A stretch of DNA of 21,616 nt from an uncultured Rubrobacteraceae bacterium. Lineage in GTDB: Bacteria > Actinomycetota > Rubrobacteria > Rubrobacterales > Rubrobacteraceae. Below the pieces are notes generated by a model. That model saw nothing but the letters and a program-made list of their open reading frames with translations. It did no database searches and was not told the origin of the DNA. Where the stretch lies: assembly GCA_902806015.1 (NCBI GenBank), contig CADCUZ010000151.1, forward strand, positions 1 through 21,616. The letters are read 5' to 3'. The first letter of the stretch is position 1. Every line of letters begins with the position of its first letter. The translations under genes and the position numbers were made by a program. This document shows positions 14,057 to 21,279 of the stretch, piece by piece.

Positions 14057-14370
14057 CAGTAGTCCACCCGCTCGACGAAGATGTGGATGATCCCGCCGCA
14101 GGTGAGCCCAACTCCGAACGCCTCGTCGTCTGAGATGCCGTAGGAGAGCAGTTTCGACTCGCCCGTCTCCATCGCCGCCATCGCCTCCTCGTAGACCGCC
14201 GGCTCCACGCACCCCCCGCTAACGGACCCTACGACCTGCCCGTCCTCCGAGACGGCCATCGAGGTCCCTGGCCCCAGCGGTCCCGACCGCTCGACTTTCA
14301 CCACCGTGGCGAGCGCTGATTTTTTGCCCTCTTCGCTCCACTGTGCAACCTTGTCTATGACCGGGTTCAT
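14056..14370 (-). CDS. Small XdhC/CoxI-domain protein
   Basis: A 104-residue protein consisting only of the XdhC_CoxI domain. It begins VIDKVAQWSEEGKKSALATV, then SGPLGPGTSMAVSEDGQVVG, SVSGGCVEPAVYEEA with C54, and GVGLTCGGIIHIFVE with C91, the two cysteine motifs typical of the family. There is no Rossmann domain. Together with the longer protein that follows it forms a split XdhC/CoxI pair, probably a heteromer acting on Mo-cofactor sulfuration or insertion. ATG 14368-14370 has GGGAGG before it, and the gene follows coxE by 28 bp. Confidence 0.92.
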   Translation of the reverse strand: MNPVIDKVAQWSEEGKKSALATVVKVERSGPLGPGTSMAVSEDGQVVGSVSGGCVEPAVYEEAMAAMETGESKLLSYGISDDEAFGVGLTCGGIIHIFVERVDY

Positions 14371-14398
14371 CTGGTACCTCCCATTGTTTTCGTGGATT

Positions 14399-15547
14399 CT
14401 ATCCTTCGCGCGCCGACGCGGCGGCGACGGCGCGGGCGAGCTCCTCCAGGCTCTCGAAGTTGTGGCCGGAGAGAAAGACGTCCACGTGCGGCAGCGCCGC
14501 CGCCATGCCCGCGGCCAGCGGCTTGTAGCCGGGGGCGCTCTTCAACGGGTTTACCCAGATGGTCTTGTAGGCGAGGCGGCCCAGGCGTCGCATGCTCTCG
14601 GCGAGAACGCCCACGTCGCCGCGGTCCCACCCGTCGGAGAGAACCACGACGACCGCGCCCCGGGCCATCCCGCGCTGGCCCCAACGGTCCACGAACTCCT
14701 TGACGGCGTCCCCAAGACGGGTGCCGCCGGAGATGTCCTCTATCGCGCCGCCCGCCTGCCGAAGCGCCCGGTCGGGGTCGCGCGTCGCCAGCTCGCGCGT
14801 GATCCTGGTGAGCCGCGTCCCGATGGAGAACGCCTCAAGCCTCGCCCCGCTGACGACGCCCGCGTGCAAGAACCGCAGGAGAGCCCGGCTGTACGGCGCC
14901 ATCGAGCCAGACACGTCGCACAGCAGCACGACGCGTCTCGGCTGGACGCGCGTCTTCCTGAAACGGTGCCTCACGGCCTCACCGCCGGTCCGCATCGCGC
15001 CCCGCATGGTCCGGCGGGGGTCGTGGCGCCCGCGCGCGGCAGGCTCCAGGCGCCGGCTGCGCCGCAAGGCCCCGGATAGGCTGAGGTCGGCGAGCAGGCG
15101 GTTGAGCTCGGCGAACTCGTCGGGCGAGTAGAGGGCGAAGTCCTTGCTGCGGAGCACTTCTATCGGGCTGTAGCGAAGCTTCACGGCTTCCTCGCCGCCC
15201 TCGTTTTTCTCCACGGTCTTTTTCGGCGGGAAGACGGACTGGTCGGGTTGGGGGACAGAGAAGCGGATCTTGGGCCGCGGCCGCGGCTTCGCGCCTCCCC
15301 CGGAGTCCCAGAAGAGCTCGAAAGTCCGGTCGTAGACGGCGGCGTCCTCGGGGCGGGAGGTGAGCGTGATCCTGCCGGCCCAGTACACCTCCTCCCGGCT
15401 CCCGGCGTCGAGCTCCTGCATCGCCCGCGCGAATCCCACGACCCGGTCCGTTCCGACGCGCAGACCCGCGCCCCGCAAGACGCGCCCGAAGGCGACCGCC
15501 GCGTCGAGCATCGGCGGGGCTTCTAAGGGTGGGGCTCCTTCAGGCAT
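14399..15547 (-). CDS. coxE: CoxE, VWA-domain maturation protein
   Basis: A 382-residue protein. The first 200 residues are helical and basic (e.g. LRRSRRLEPAARGRHDPRRT). From about 203 there is a VWA domain with a complete MIDAS: D211-x-S213-x-S215 in VVLLCDVSGSMAPYS, T276 in DISGGTRLGDAVKEF, and D305 in VVVVLSDGWDRGD. It ends with WVNPLKSAPGYKPLAAGMAA and the usual helix. CoxE works with the AAA+ protein CoxD to mature the Mo-Cu or Mo site of CO dehydrogenase-type enzymes (sulfuration or metal insertion in form I systems). ATG 15545-15547 lies inside the end of coxD (8-nt overlap), so the pair is translationally coupled. Confidence 0.92.
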   Translation of the reverse strand: MPEGAPPLEAPPMLDAAVAFGRVLRGAGLRVGTDRVVGFARAMQELDAGSREEVYWAGRITLTSRPEDAAVYDRTFELFWDSGGGAKPRPRPKIRFSVPQPDQSVFPPKKTVEKNEGGEEAVKLRYSPIEVLRSKDFALYSPDEFAELNRLLADLSLSGALRRSRRLEPAARGRHDPRRTMRGAMRTGGEAVRHRFRKTRVQPRRVVLLCDVSGSMAPYSRALLRFLHAGVVSGARLEAFSIGTRLTRITRELATRDPDRALRQAGGAIEDISGGTRLGDAVKEFVDRWGQRGMARGAVVVVLSDGWDRGDVGVLAESMRRLGRLAYKTIWVNPLKSAPGYKPLAAGMAAALPHVDVFLSGHNFESLEELARAVAAASAREG

Positions 15548-16487
15548 CGCCCCCCGCCGAGCGCACCCCGCCGACGAGGGCGCTCAGGCCGGCGGCCTTG
15601 GCCCGCTGCTGGTCCTCGCGGTACTTGAGCACGGATCCCAGGGTCGCCTCCACGAGCTTCTCGTCTAGCTCGCGCGCGCCCAGGGCCACGAGCGCCTCCG
15701 TCCAGTCGAGGGTCTCGGCTACGCCCGGGGGCTTGTAGAGGTCCATCGAGCGCATGTTTTCGGTAGCGGCGGCGACCTGGCGGGCGAGCTCTTCCTCCGC
15801 CTCCGGGACCCGCAGCCGCACGATCTCAACCTCCCGATCGAAGCCCGGATGCTCGATGTAGTGGTAGAGGCAGCGGCGCTTGAGGGCGTCGTGGACCTCG
15901 CGGGTGCGGTTGGAGGTCAGGACGGCCACCGGCGGCCTCTCGGCGGCGATGGTGCCGAGCTCGGGAATCGTCACGGCGAAGTCCGAGAGGATCTCCAGCA
16001 GGAAGGCCTCGAACTCGTCGTCTGAGCGGTCCACCTCGTCGATGAGCAAGACCGGCGGCATGGGGCCGCGGTGCTCTAGCGCCTGGAGCAACGGGCGGCT
16101 TACGAGGAACTCGCGGTTGTAGAGGTCCCGCTCCAAGTGCGCCCGGTCCTCCCGGCTGCCGAGGGCTTCCGAGGCCCGGATGTGGAGGAGCTGCCTGGCG
16201 TAGTCCCACTCGTAGACGGCCTGGAAGACTTCTATGCCCTCGTAGCACTGCAGCCGGATGAGGGGCGTGTCCAGCAGACGGGAGAGGACCTTGGCCACCT
16301 CGGTCTTGCCGACGCCGGCCTCGCCTTCGAGAAAGAGCGGCCGGCCGAGCTTGAGGGCCAGGAAGATCGCCGTGACGAGGCCCTCGTCCGCCAGGTAGCT
16401 CTCCTCCCGCAGCCGCCCGCCAAGCTCCCCGGCACGCGAAACGCCGGGGGGCATGGCCCCCCGGCGTCCGTTAGGGGCGTCCGTCAA
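15540..16487 (-). CDS. coxD: CoxD, MoxR-like AAA+ ATPase
   Basis: A 315-residue MoxR-type AAA+ protein: Walker A GEAGVGKTEVAK (55-62 core), RLQCYEGIEVFQAVYEWDYA after it, Walker B PPVLLIDEVDRSD (about 146-152), sensor-1 N193 in VAVLTSNRTREVHDALKRRC, and arginine fingers in that region. It hydrolyses ATP to remodel the apo-hydroxylase during cofactor maturation together with CoxE. The start used is TTG 16485-16487, which overlaps the coxM stop (TTGA) and gives MTDAPNG, the same first seven residues as mocA. An ATG at 16452-16454 (codon 12) is an alternative, but it lies in the loop of a 12-bp hairpin (16441-16467). Confidence 0.92.
   Translation of the reverse strand: MTDAPNGRRGAMPPGVSRAGELGGRLREESYLADEGLVTAIFLALKLGRPLFLEGEAGVGKTEVAKVLSRLLDTPLIRLQCYEGIEVFQAVYEWDYARQLLHIRASEALGSREDRAHLERDLYNREFLVSRPLLQALEHRGPMPPVLLIDEVDRSDDEFEAFLLEILSDFAVTIPELGTIAAERPPVAVLTSNRTREVHDALKRRCLYHYIEHPGFDREVEIVRLRVPEAEEELARQVAAATENMRSMDLYKPPGVAETLDWTEALVALGARELDEKLVEATLGSVLKYREDQQRAKAAGLSALVGGVRSAGGDA
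16441..16467 (-). promoter_or_regulatory. Perfect 12-bp GC hairpin at the start of coxD
   Basis: ACGCCGGGGGGC (16441-16452) is the exact complement of GCCCCCCGGCGT (16456-16467) with a 3-nt loop. In the mRNA it covers codons 8-16 of coxD and includes the alternative ATG at the loop edge. There is no T-run. It could slow translation, act as an RNA processing or pausing point between the structural (S-L-M) and maturation (D onward) parts, or be a chance product of GC-rich coding. Confidence 0.45.
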
Positions 16488-17332
16488 CGGCCCAGGGCCT
16501 CCTCCACGGCCCTCTTGCTGAGGACCCGCGCCAGGTGCCGCCGATACTCGGCCGAGGCCGCGATGTCCGACGAAGGGCTCGTGCCCTCGTCCGCGCTCCG
16601 CGTCGCCTCGGCGACCGAGTCGGTGCTGGCGCCCGAGAGGGCGTTCTCCGCCGCGGTCGCCCGGACGGGGGTCGAGCCCATGTTGGTGAGCCCGATGCGG
16701 GCCGAGCCGATGGAGCCGTTGGACCGCTCCACCACGGCGGCGGCCCCGACGACGGCCCAGTCTTGGGCGCGACGGTTGAACTTCTTGTACGACCAGCCGG
16801 CGCCGTTGAGCTTGGGGACCCGGATCTCCGTCAGCACCTCGTCCGGCGACAGGTCCGTCTCAAGGTAGTCCTTGAAGAAGTCCCCCGCCGCCACGGTCCG
16901 CTCCCCGTTCGGTCCCCTCATGGAGAAGGTCGCGTCGAGAGCGAGGAGGGTCGTGGGCAGGTCGGATGCCGCGTCGCCATGGCTTATGGAACCGCCGATG
17001 GTGCCGCGGTGTCGCACCGAAGGGTCGCCCACGAGCGAAGCCGTGTAGGAGACGATGCCGCAATGCTCCTGCAGGAGCGGGTCGCGCTCGGCGTCGCAGT
17101 GGCGCGTCATCGCGCCGATGGCGAGGGTGTCGCCCTCGTCGCGGACGTAGTTCAGGCCGTCGATGCGACCGAGGTCCACGATCACCGCCGGGGCGGCGAG
17201 GCGCAGCTTCATTATGGGTAGCAGGCTGTGGCCGCCGGCGAGCAGCTTGGCCTCGTCGCCGTGCTGACCCAACAGTTCGATGGCGTGGTCGACCGATTCG
17301 GCGACCTCGTAGTCGAAAGCCAAGGGGATCAC
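16484..17332 (-). CDS. coxM: CoxM-type FAD-binding medium subunit
   Basis: A 282-residue flavoprotein subunit of the xanthine-oxidase/CODH family. The two FAD-binding motifs are present: LLAGGHSLLPIMKLRLA (AGGHSLLP at 32-39) and HRGTIGGSISHGDAASDLPT (TIGGS at 111-115). The FAD and CODH C-terminal domains follow (GWSYKKFNRRAQDWAVVGAA, SARIGLTNMGSTPVRA). Electrons from the Mo site pass through the 2Fe-2S clusters of CoxS to this FAD. GTG 17330-17332 overlaps the coxL stop (GTGA), and GGAGG lies upstream. The position after coxL (S-L-M order) is typical of form II operons; form I is usually M-S-L. Confidence 0.95.
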   Translation of the reverse strand: MIPLAFDYEVAESVDHAIELLGQHGDEAKLLAGGHSLLPIMKLRLAAPAVIVDLGRIDGLNYVRDEGDTLAIGAMTRHCDAERDPLLQEHCGIVSYTASLVGDPSVRHRGTIGGSISHGDAASDLPTTLLALDATFSMRGPNGERTVAAGDFFKDYLETDLSPDEVLTEIRVPKLNGAGWSYKKFNRRAQDWAVVGAAAVVERSNGSIGSARIGLTNMGSTPVRATAAENALSGASTDSVAEATRSADEGTSPSSDIAASAEYRRHLARVLSKRAVEEALGR

Positions 17333-19947
17333 GTACGCTCACCTCCAGTCGGTGCGTCGGGGTTGGTGCTTCCCGCTTCGGGATCCATCGAGGTGGCGCT
17401 GTCCGTCCCCTGGGCGGGTCGGCTCGAGCGGTCCGCGTCGCGGGTGCCGGCCTCGGCCGCGCGGCCCTCGGAGTCCTGGATGGCCTGCCACACCTTCCAC
17501 GGGGAGGCCGGCATGTCCACGTGGGTTATGCCGTAGGGGGAAAGCGCGTCGACCACCGAGTTTATGACCGCCGGCGGGGCGCCGATGGTCCCGGCCTCGC
17601 CGACGCCCTTGACGCCGAGGGCGTTCGAGGGCGAGGGCGTCACCGTCCGCTCCAGGGTGTAGTTCGGGAGCTCGGGGGCGCCGGGGATGAGGTAGTCAAC
17701 CATCGAGCCCGTCGTGAGGTTGCCCTCCTCGTCGTAGACGGCCTCCTCGTAGAGGGCCTGCGCAACTCCCTGCGCGATGCCGCCGTGCAGCTGCCCGTCT
17801 ACGATGGGCGGATTGATGACCGGACCGCAGTCATCCACGCCGAAGTAGTCCCGGATCTTGACGAACCCGGTCTCCGTGTCCACCTCCGTGACGCAGATGT
17901 GCGCCCCGAACGGGAACGTGAAGTTCGGCGGGTCAAAGAAATACTCCTCCGAGAGCACAGGCTCCATCCCCTCGGGCAGGTTGTCCGCCAAGTAAGCGGC
18001 CCCGGCCACCCTCTGCATCGTGACGTTCTGCTCAGGGGATCCGGCGACGCTGAACTTGCCACCCTCAAACTCGATGTCGCCTTCAGCGGCCTCCAGCATG
18101 TGCGCCGCTATCTTCTTGGCCTTCTCCACGACCTTCTGGGACGCCAGGTGCACCGCCACCCCACCGACCGGCAGGCTCCTAGAGCCGTAGGTGTCTCGGC
18201 CGTAAGGCGCGATGGCAGTGTCGCCGTGGTGGACCTCGACGTCGTGCACGTCCACGCCCAGAGCGTCGGCGGCGATCTGGGACCAGCTGGTTACGTGACC
18301 CTGGCCGTGGGGCGTGGTGCCGGTGACTACCTCGACCTTGCCAGAGGCCAGCATCTGGACCTTGGCCATCTCCCAGCCGGCGCCGCCGGCCCCGAGGGAG
18401 GCGAGCACCTGGGAGGGGGCGAGGCCGCAGATCTCGGTGTAGGTGGAGAACCCGATGCCGAGTTGCATCGTATCCCCCGACTCGCGCCGCCGCTGCTGCT
18501 CGGCGCGCAGGCCCTCGTAATCGGCGAGCTCTAAGACCCGCTCGAGCGTCTGCTGGTAGTTGCCGGAGTCGTACTGGATGCCGGCCGGCGTCGTGACGGG
18601 CTCATCGAACGGCTCGTAGAAGTTGCGCCGACGCACCTCCGCCGGGTCGAGCCCCATCTCGTGGGCCAGCATGTCCATGATCCGCTCGACGGCGTAGGCG
18701 GCCTCGGGGCGGCCCGCGCCGCGGTAGGCGTCGGTCGGGGTCTTGTTGGTGAAGACACCGGTGCACGAGAAGCTGTAGTTCTCGAAGGTGTAGATGCCCG
18801 GGTACATAAAGGCGCCGAGCAGCGGGATGCCGGGGGTATTGATCTGGAGGTACGCGCCCATGTCGGCGAGAAGCTTGACCTTCATGCCGAGGATCTTGCC
18901 CTGGGAGTCGGCTGCCACCTCGATGTCCTGAACCTGACCGCGGCCGTGGATGGTCGCCAGATAGTTCTCGGAGCGATCCTCAATCCACTTGATCGGGACG
19001 CCGAGCTTTCGCGCCAGGATGATGGCGATGACCTCTTCCGAGTAGACGTTGAGCTTGGAGCCAAAGCCCCCGCCTACGTCCGGTGCCACTATCCTGAGGC
19101 GCTGCTCGGGTACCCCGCAGTACTCGGAGAGCACGGCCTTGGCGATGTGGGGCACCTGCGTCGAGGTGTAGACCGTGTACCCACCGTTCACGGGGTCGGG
19201 GTTTGCGACCACGCCCCGCGTCTCTATGGCGTTAGGGATCAGGCGCGGCTGCAAATACCGGCCCTTCACAGTCACGTCCGCCTCCCTGAAGGCGTCGTCC
19301 ACGTCCCCGGTCGCGAGGTCCCAGGTGTACGCTTCGTTAGTCCCGAATTCTTCGTGGACCAGAGGCGAGCCGCTCGCCACTGCCTCTTCGAGGTCCGTCA
19401 CAACGTCGAGGGGCTCGTAATCCACCTCGATGAACTCCAGGGCGTCTTGGGCCTTGTAGCGGTCGGTCGCCACCACGACGGCGACTATGTCCCCGGCGAA
19501 GTTGACCTCGTCGCGCGCGACGGGGTCGTGGTGTGGGACCTTGAGGTCGTCGTGGACGATCCAGGCCACGAAGGTCCGCGTCTTCTCGTCCACTGGCTGC
19601 CCGTCCGTGTTGTCGGCGGTGTCGGTGACGCTGGTCTCCCCCTGCGAGCGCTCATGCATGCTCAGGTCGTAGCCGGTGACGGCGGCGGGGTTCGCCTGCG
19701 GGTTCTTGTGGTACTCGGCCGCGAGGTCTTCGCCCGTGAAGACCGCGATGACACCAGGCTGTTCTTTGGCCGCTGAGGCGTCTATGCTGGTGATCTTCGC
19801 GTGGGCGTAGGGGCTCCTGAGCATGGTCGCGTGGAGCATCCCAGGCAACTTGATGTTGTCGGTCCAGTTGGCCCGCCCCGTTACCAGGGCCGGGTCTTCC
19901 TTGCGGGGTACGCCGCCCCCGACGTACTTCTGCGGTGCTTCGGTCAC
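17329..19947 (-). CDS. coxL: Form II CoxL-like molybdenum hydroxylase large subunit
   Basis: An 872-residue Mo-MCD subunit. Visible are IVAPDVGGGFGSK (MCD site, ~287-298), AYRGAGRPEAAY (407-418), TTPHGQGHVTSWSQIAADAL (GQG 548-550), and GVKGVGEAGTIGAPPAVINS with the catalytic Glu784. AYRGAGR is the form II signature; form I CO dehydrogenases have AYxCSFR, whose cysteine carries the Cu of the Mo-Cu site. CO oxidation is therefore not supported, and the substrate is unknown (purines, aldehydes or N-heterocycles are possible). Residues about 80-145 carry an insertion beyond the family norm, rich in D/T/Q. The last 47 residues after VWQAIQDSEG are a hydrophilic tail. GTG 19945-19947 has AAGGAG upstream; it follows coxS by 13 bp. 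Confidence 0.93.
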   Translation of the reverse strand: MTEAPQKYVGGGVPRKEDPALVTGRANWTDNIKLPGMLHATMLRSPYAHAKITSIDASAAKEQPGVIAVFTGEDLAAEYHKNPQANPAAVTGYDLSMHERSQGETSVTDTADNTDGQPVDEKTRTFVAWIVHDDLKVPHHDPVARDEVNFAGDIVAVVVATDRYKAQDALEFIEVDYEPLDVVTDLEEAVASGSPLVHEEFGTNEAYTWDLATGDVDDAFREADVTVKGRYLQPRLIPNAIETRGVVANPDPVNGGYTVYTSTQVPHIAKAVLSEYCGVPEQRLRIVAPDVGGGFGSKLNVYSEEVIAIILARKLGVPIKWIEDRSENYLATIHGRGQVQDIEVAADSQGKILGMKVKLLADMGAYLQINTPGIPLLGAFMYPGIYTFENYSFSCTGVFTNKTPTDAYRGAGRPEAAYAVERIMDMLAHEMGLDPAEVRRRNFYEPFDEPVTTPAGIQYDSGNYQQTLERVLELADYEGLRAEQQRRRESGDTMQLGIGFSTYTEICGLAPSQVLASLGAGGAGWEMAKVQMLASGKVEVVTGTTPHGQGHVTSWSQIAADALGVDVHDVEVHHGDTAIAPYGRDTYGSRSLPVGGVAVHLASQKVVEKAKKIAAHMLEAAEGDIEFEGGKFSVAGSPEQNVTMQRVAGAAYLADNLPEGMEPVLSEEYFFDPPNFTFPFGAHICVTEVDTETGFVKIRDYFGVDDCGPVINPPIVDGQLHGGIAQGVAQALYEEAVYDEEGNLTTGSMVDYLIPGAPELPNYTLERTVTPSPSNALGVKGVGEAGTIGAPPAVINSVVDALSPYGITHVDMPASPWKVWQAIQDSEGRAAEAGTRDADRSSRPAQGTDSATSMDPEAGSTNPDAPTGGERT

Positions 19948-19960
19948 GAATGCTCCTTAT

Positions 19961-20443
19961 CTAGGACGCCGCGGGCGTTGCCGTCGAGTGCTGCTGGACG
20001 AGCTGGACGGCCTTGACGATGTTCTCGTAGCCCGTGCAGCGACAGAGGTTGCCCTCAAGTCCTTCCCGGATCTCCGCCTCCGAGGCGTCCGGCTTCTCCT
20101 TGAGCAGGCTGATGGAGGCCATGATCATGCCTGGCGTGCAGTACCCGCACTGCAAACCATGCGCCTCGTGAAAGGCCTGCTGCATCGGGTGCCACAGCCC
20201 GTTCTCCCGGATCCCCTGAACCGTCGTCACCTCGTAACCGTCGGCCTGCACCGCGAGCACGGTGCAAGACTTTACGGACTCCCCGTTCATGTGGATCGTA
20301 CAGGCCCCGCAACTCGTGGTGTTGCACCCCGTGTGGACGCCCCCGATCCCCAGGTTTTCCCTCAGGTGGTGGAGCAAGAGGAGCCTCGGCTCCACCTCCG
20401 CCACGTGGGCCTTGCCGTCCACCGTCATCTGGATCCTACGCAA
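19961..20443 (-). CDS. coxS: CoxS-type 2x[2Fe-2S] small subunit
   Basis: A 160-residue iron-sulfur subunit with both clusters: C40, C45, C48 and C60 in [20 protein letters not shown] and the following SC, and C99, C102, C134, C136 in [12 protein letters not shown] and [12 protein letters not shown]. It passes electrons from the Mo site of CoxL to the FAD of CoxM. The start is TTG 20441-20443 with GGAG seven bases upstream, giving [17 protein letters not shown] at codon 6 has a poorer site. It is the first gene of the operon, so the promoter lies in the 350-bp region upstream. The segment [17 protein letters not shown] is standard for the family. Confidence 0.95.
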   Translation of the reverse strand: MRRIQMTVDGKAHVAEVEPRLLLLHHLRENLGIGGVHTGCNTTSCGACTIHMNGESVKSCTVLAVQADGYEVTTVQGIRENGLWHPMQQAFHEAHGLQCGYCTPGMIMASISLLKEKPDASEAEIREGLEGNLCRCTGYENIVKAVQLVQQHSTATPAAS

Positions 20444-20476
20444 CCCCTGTCTCCTTTCCCTTGTATCCCCAAAAAC

Positions 20477-20493
20477 GGGTACCCCCGGTACCC
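20477..20493. promoter_or_regulatory. GGGTACC-N3-GGTACCC inverted repeat upstream of coxS
   Basis: GGGTACC (20477-20483), CCC, then GGTACCC (20487-20493), a perfect 7-bp inverted repeat 34 bp before the coxS start codon, flanked on both sides by AAAAAC. The position fits an operator over the transcript start or the 5' leader. Confidence 0.4.
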
Positions 20494-20691
20494 ACCCGAA
20501 AAACAGTGTCCCCTACCGTCACCGGTCAGCCGTCAACGGGATCACATACAGCACACTTTCCCTGCCGTATAAGGCGGTTCTATGCCCTATTCCCCTTTCT
20601 TCCCAGAGTGCGGGCAGTGTAGCACAGGCGTCTTTCCCCGTGCATTGGTGACCCAAGCCGTTGGTCCCGGACCGCTACTTCACAATCCGGA

Positions 20692-20729
20692 ACCGCAGCG
20701 TTGCGGTAACAACCTCGCAACGGTGCGGT
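20692..20729. promoter_or_regulatory. 14-bp inverted repeat (13/14) upstream of the GAF gene
   Basis: ACCGCAGCGTTGCG (20692-20705) and the reverse complement of 20716-20729 (ACCGCACCGTTGCG) match at 13 of 14 positions, separated by ten bases (GTAACAACCT). It lies 65 bp before the GAF start. The spacing suits an operator for a dimeric regulator; as RNA it would be a stable stem-loop in the leader. Confidence 0.5.
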
Positions 20730-20794
20730 CCTGGAACGGAACGGGGCGGCGGCGTTATCATGTCTTGGAGATTTCACACCGAGAGGGGCGGCAG

Positions 20795-21277
20795 ATGGGC
20801 GAGCAGACGGCGTTGAGGGAGAATTTGCGGGCGGAGGCGGAGAGGCTCGTGGCCTCGGACGCGTCCGACGAGGAGGCGCTGACCGGGGTGGTGCGGATGG
20901 TGCACGATGCGCACCCGTCTTGGGACTGGAGTGGCATCTACCTGTTGAGGGGCGGCGTGCTGGTGCTCGGACCCAGCACTGCGCCGGCGGACCACGACCG
21001 GATCGAGGTCGGGGAGGGCGTCTGCGGGACGGCGGTGGCAGAGGACAACAACCAGGTCGTCGAGGACGTGCGCGAGGTCGAGAACTACCTGGCGTGTTCC
21101 ATCCACACCCGCTCGGAGATAGTCGTCTTGATCAGGTCCGAGGGCAGGATCGTCGGCCAGTTCGACGTAGACTCAGACACCGTGGGGGCTTTCTCCGCCG
21201 AGGACGAGCGGCTGCTCGACGAGCTAGCTGGGTTGGTGGCGCCGCGCGTCGCCAGCCTCGCCGCGTCGCACGAGTAG
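20795..21277 (+). CDS. GAF-domain protein, free methionine-(R)-sulfoxide reductase-like
   Basis: A 160-residue single GAF domain from ATG 20795, which has GAGAGGGG upstream; an in-phase extension to 20582 has no similarity. The core WSGIYLLRGGVLVLGP, VGEGVCGTAVAEDNNQVVED (C77), NYLACSIHTRSEIVVLIRSE (C101) and GQFDVDSDTVGAFSAEDERL closely follows fRMsr (YebR/MsrC), which reduces free Met-R-sulfoxide. The two later cysteines of the E. coli enzyme are present; the first (Cys84) is missing, as in some two-cysteine members. It could instead be a GAF sensor. It is divergent from coxS, with shared upstream region. Confidence 0.85.
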   Translation: MGEQTALRENLRAEAERLVASDASDEEALTGVVRMVHDAHPSWDWSGIYLLRGGVLVLGPSTAPADHDRIEVGEGVCGTAVAEDNNQVVEDVREVENYLACSIHTRSEIVVLIRSEGRIVGQFDVDSDTVGAFSAEDERLLDELAGLVAPRVASLAASHE

Positions 21278-21279
21278 GG

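Larger units (their letters stand above)
20444..20794. promoter_or_regulatory. Divergent regulatory region of the cox operon and the GAF gene
   Basis: About 350 bp without a supported gene. A frame runs through it in phase with the GAF gene from 20582 but has no domain similarity. It contains two inverted repeats described separately (20477-20493 and 20692-20729), a TTGACG on the minus strand near 20537-20542 that could be a -35 box for coxS, although no good -10 box follows it, and an AAAAAC motif repeated on either side of the first inverted repeat (20471-20476 and 20499-20504). The operon and the GAF gene may be jointly controlled. Confidence 0.45.

Noticed and set aside
16966..18534. 522-codon plus-strand frame opposite coxM and coxL
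   Set aside because: Opposite-strand shadow of two genes with complete catalytic motifs.
18661..19776. 371-codon plus-strand frame opposite coxL
   Set aside because: Same reason; no domain resemblance and no ribosome site.
17329..19947. Calling the large subunit an aerobic CO dehydrogenase
   Set aside because: The active-site motif is AYRGAGR, without the copper-binding cysteine of form I.
20582..20794. N-terminal extension of the GAF protein from 20582
   Set aside because: The added 71 residues have no similarity and would cover the inverted repeat; ATG 20795 has the ribosome site and the family's N-terminus.
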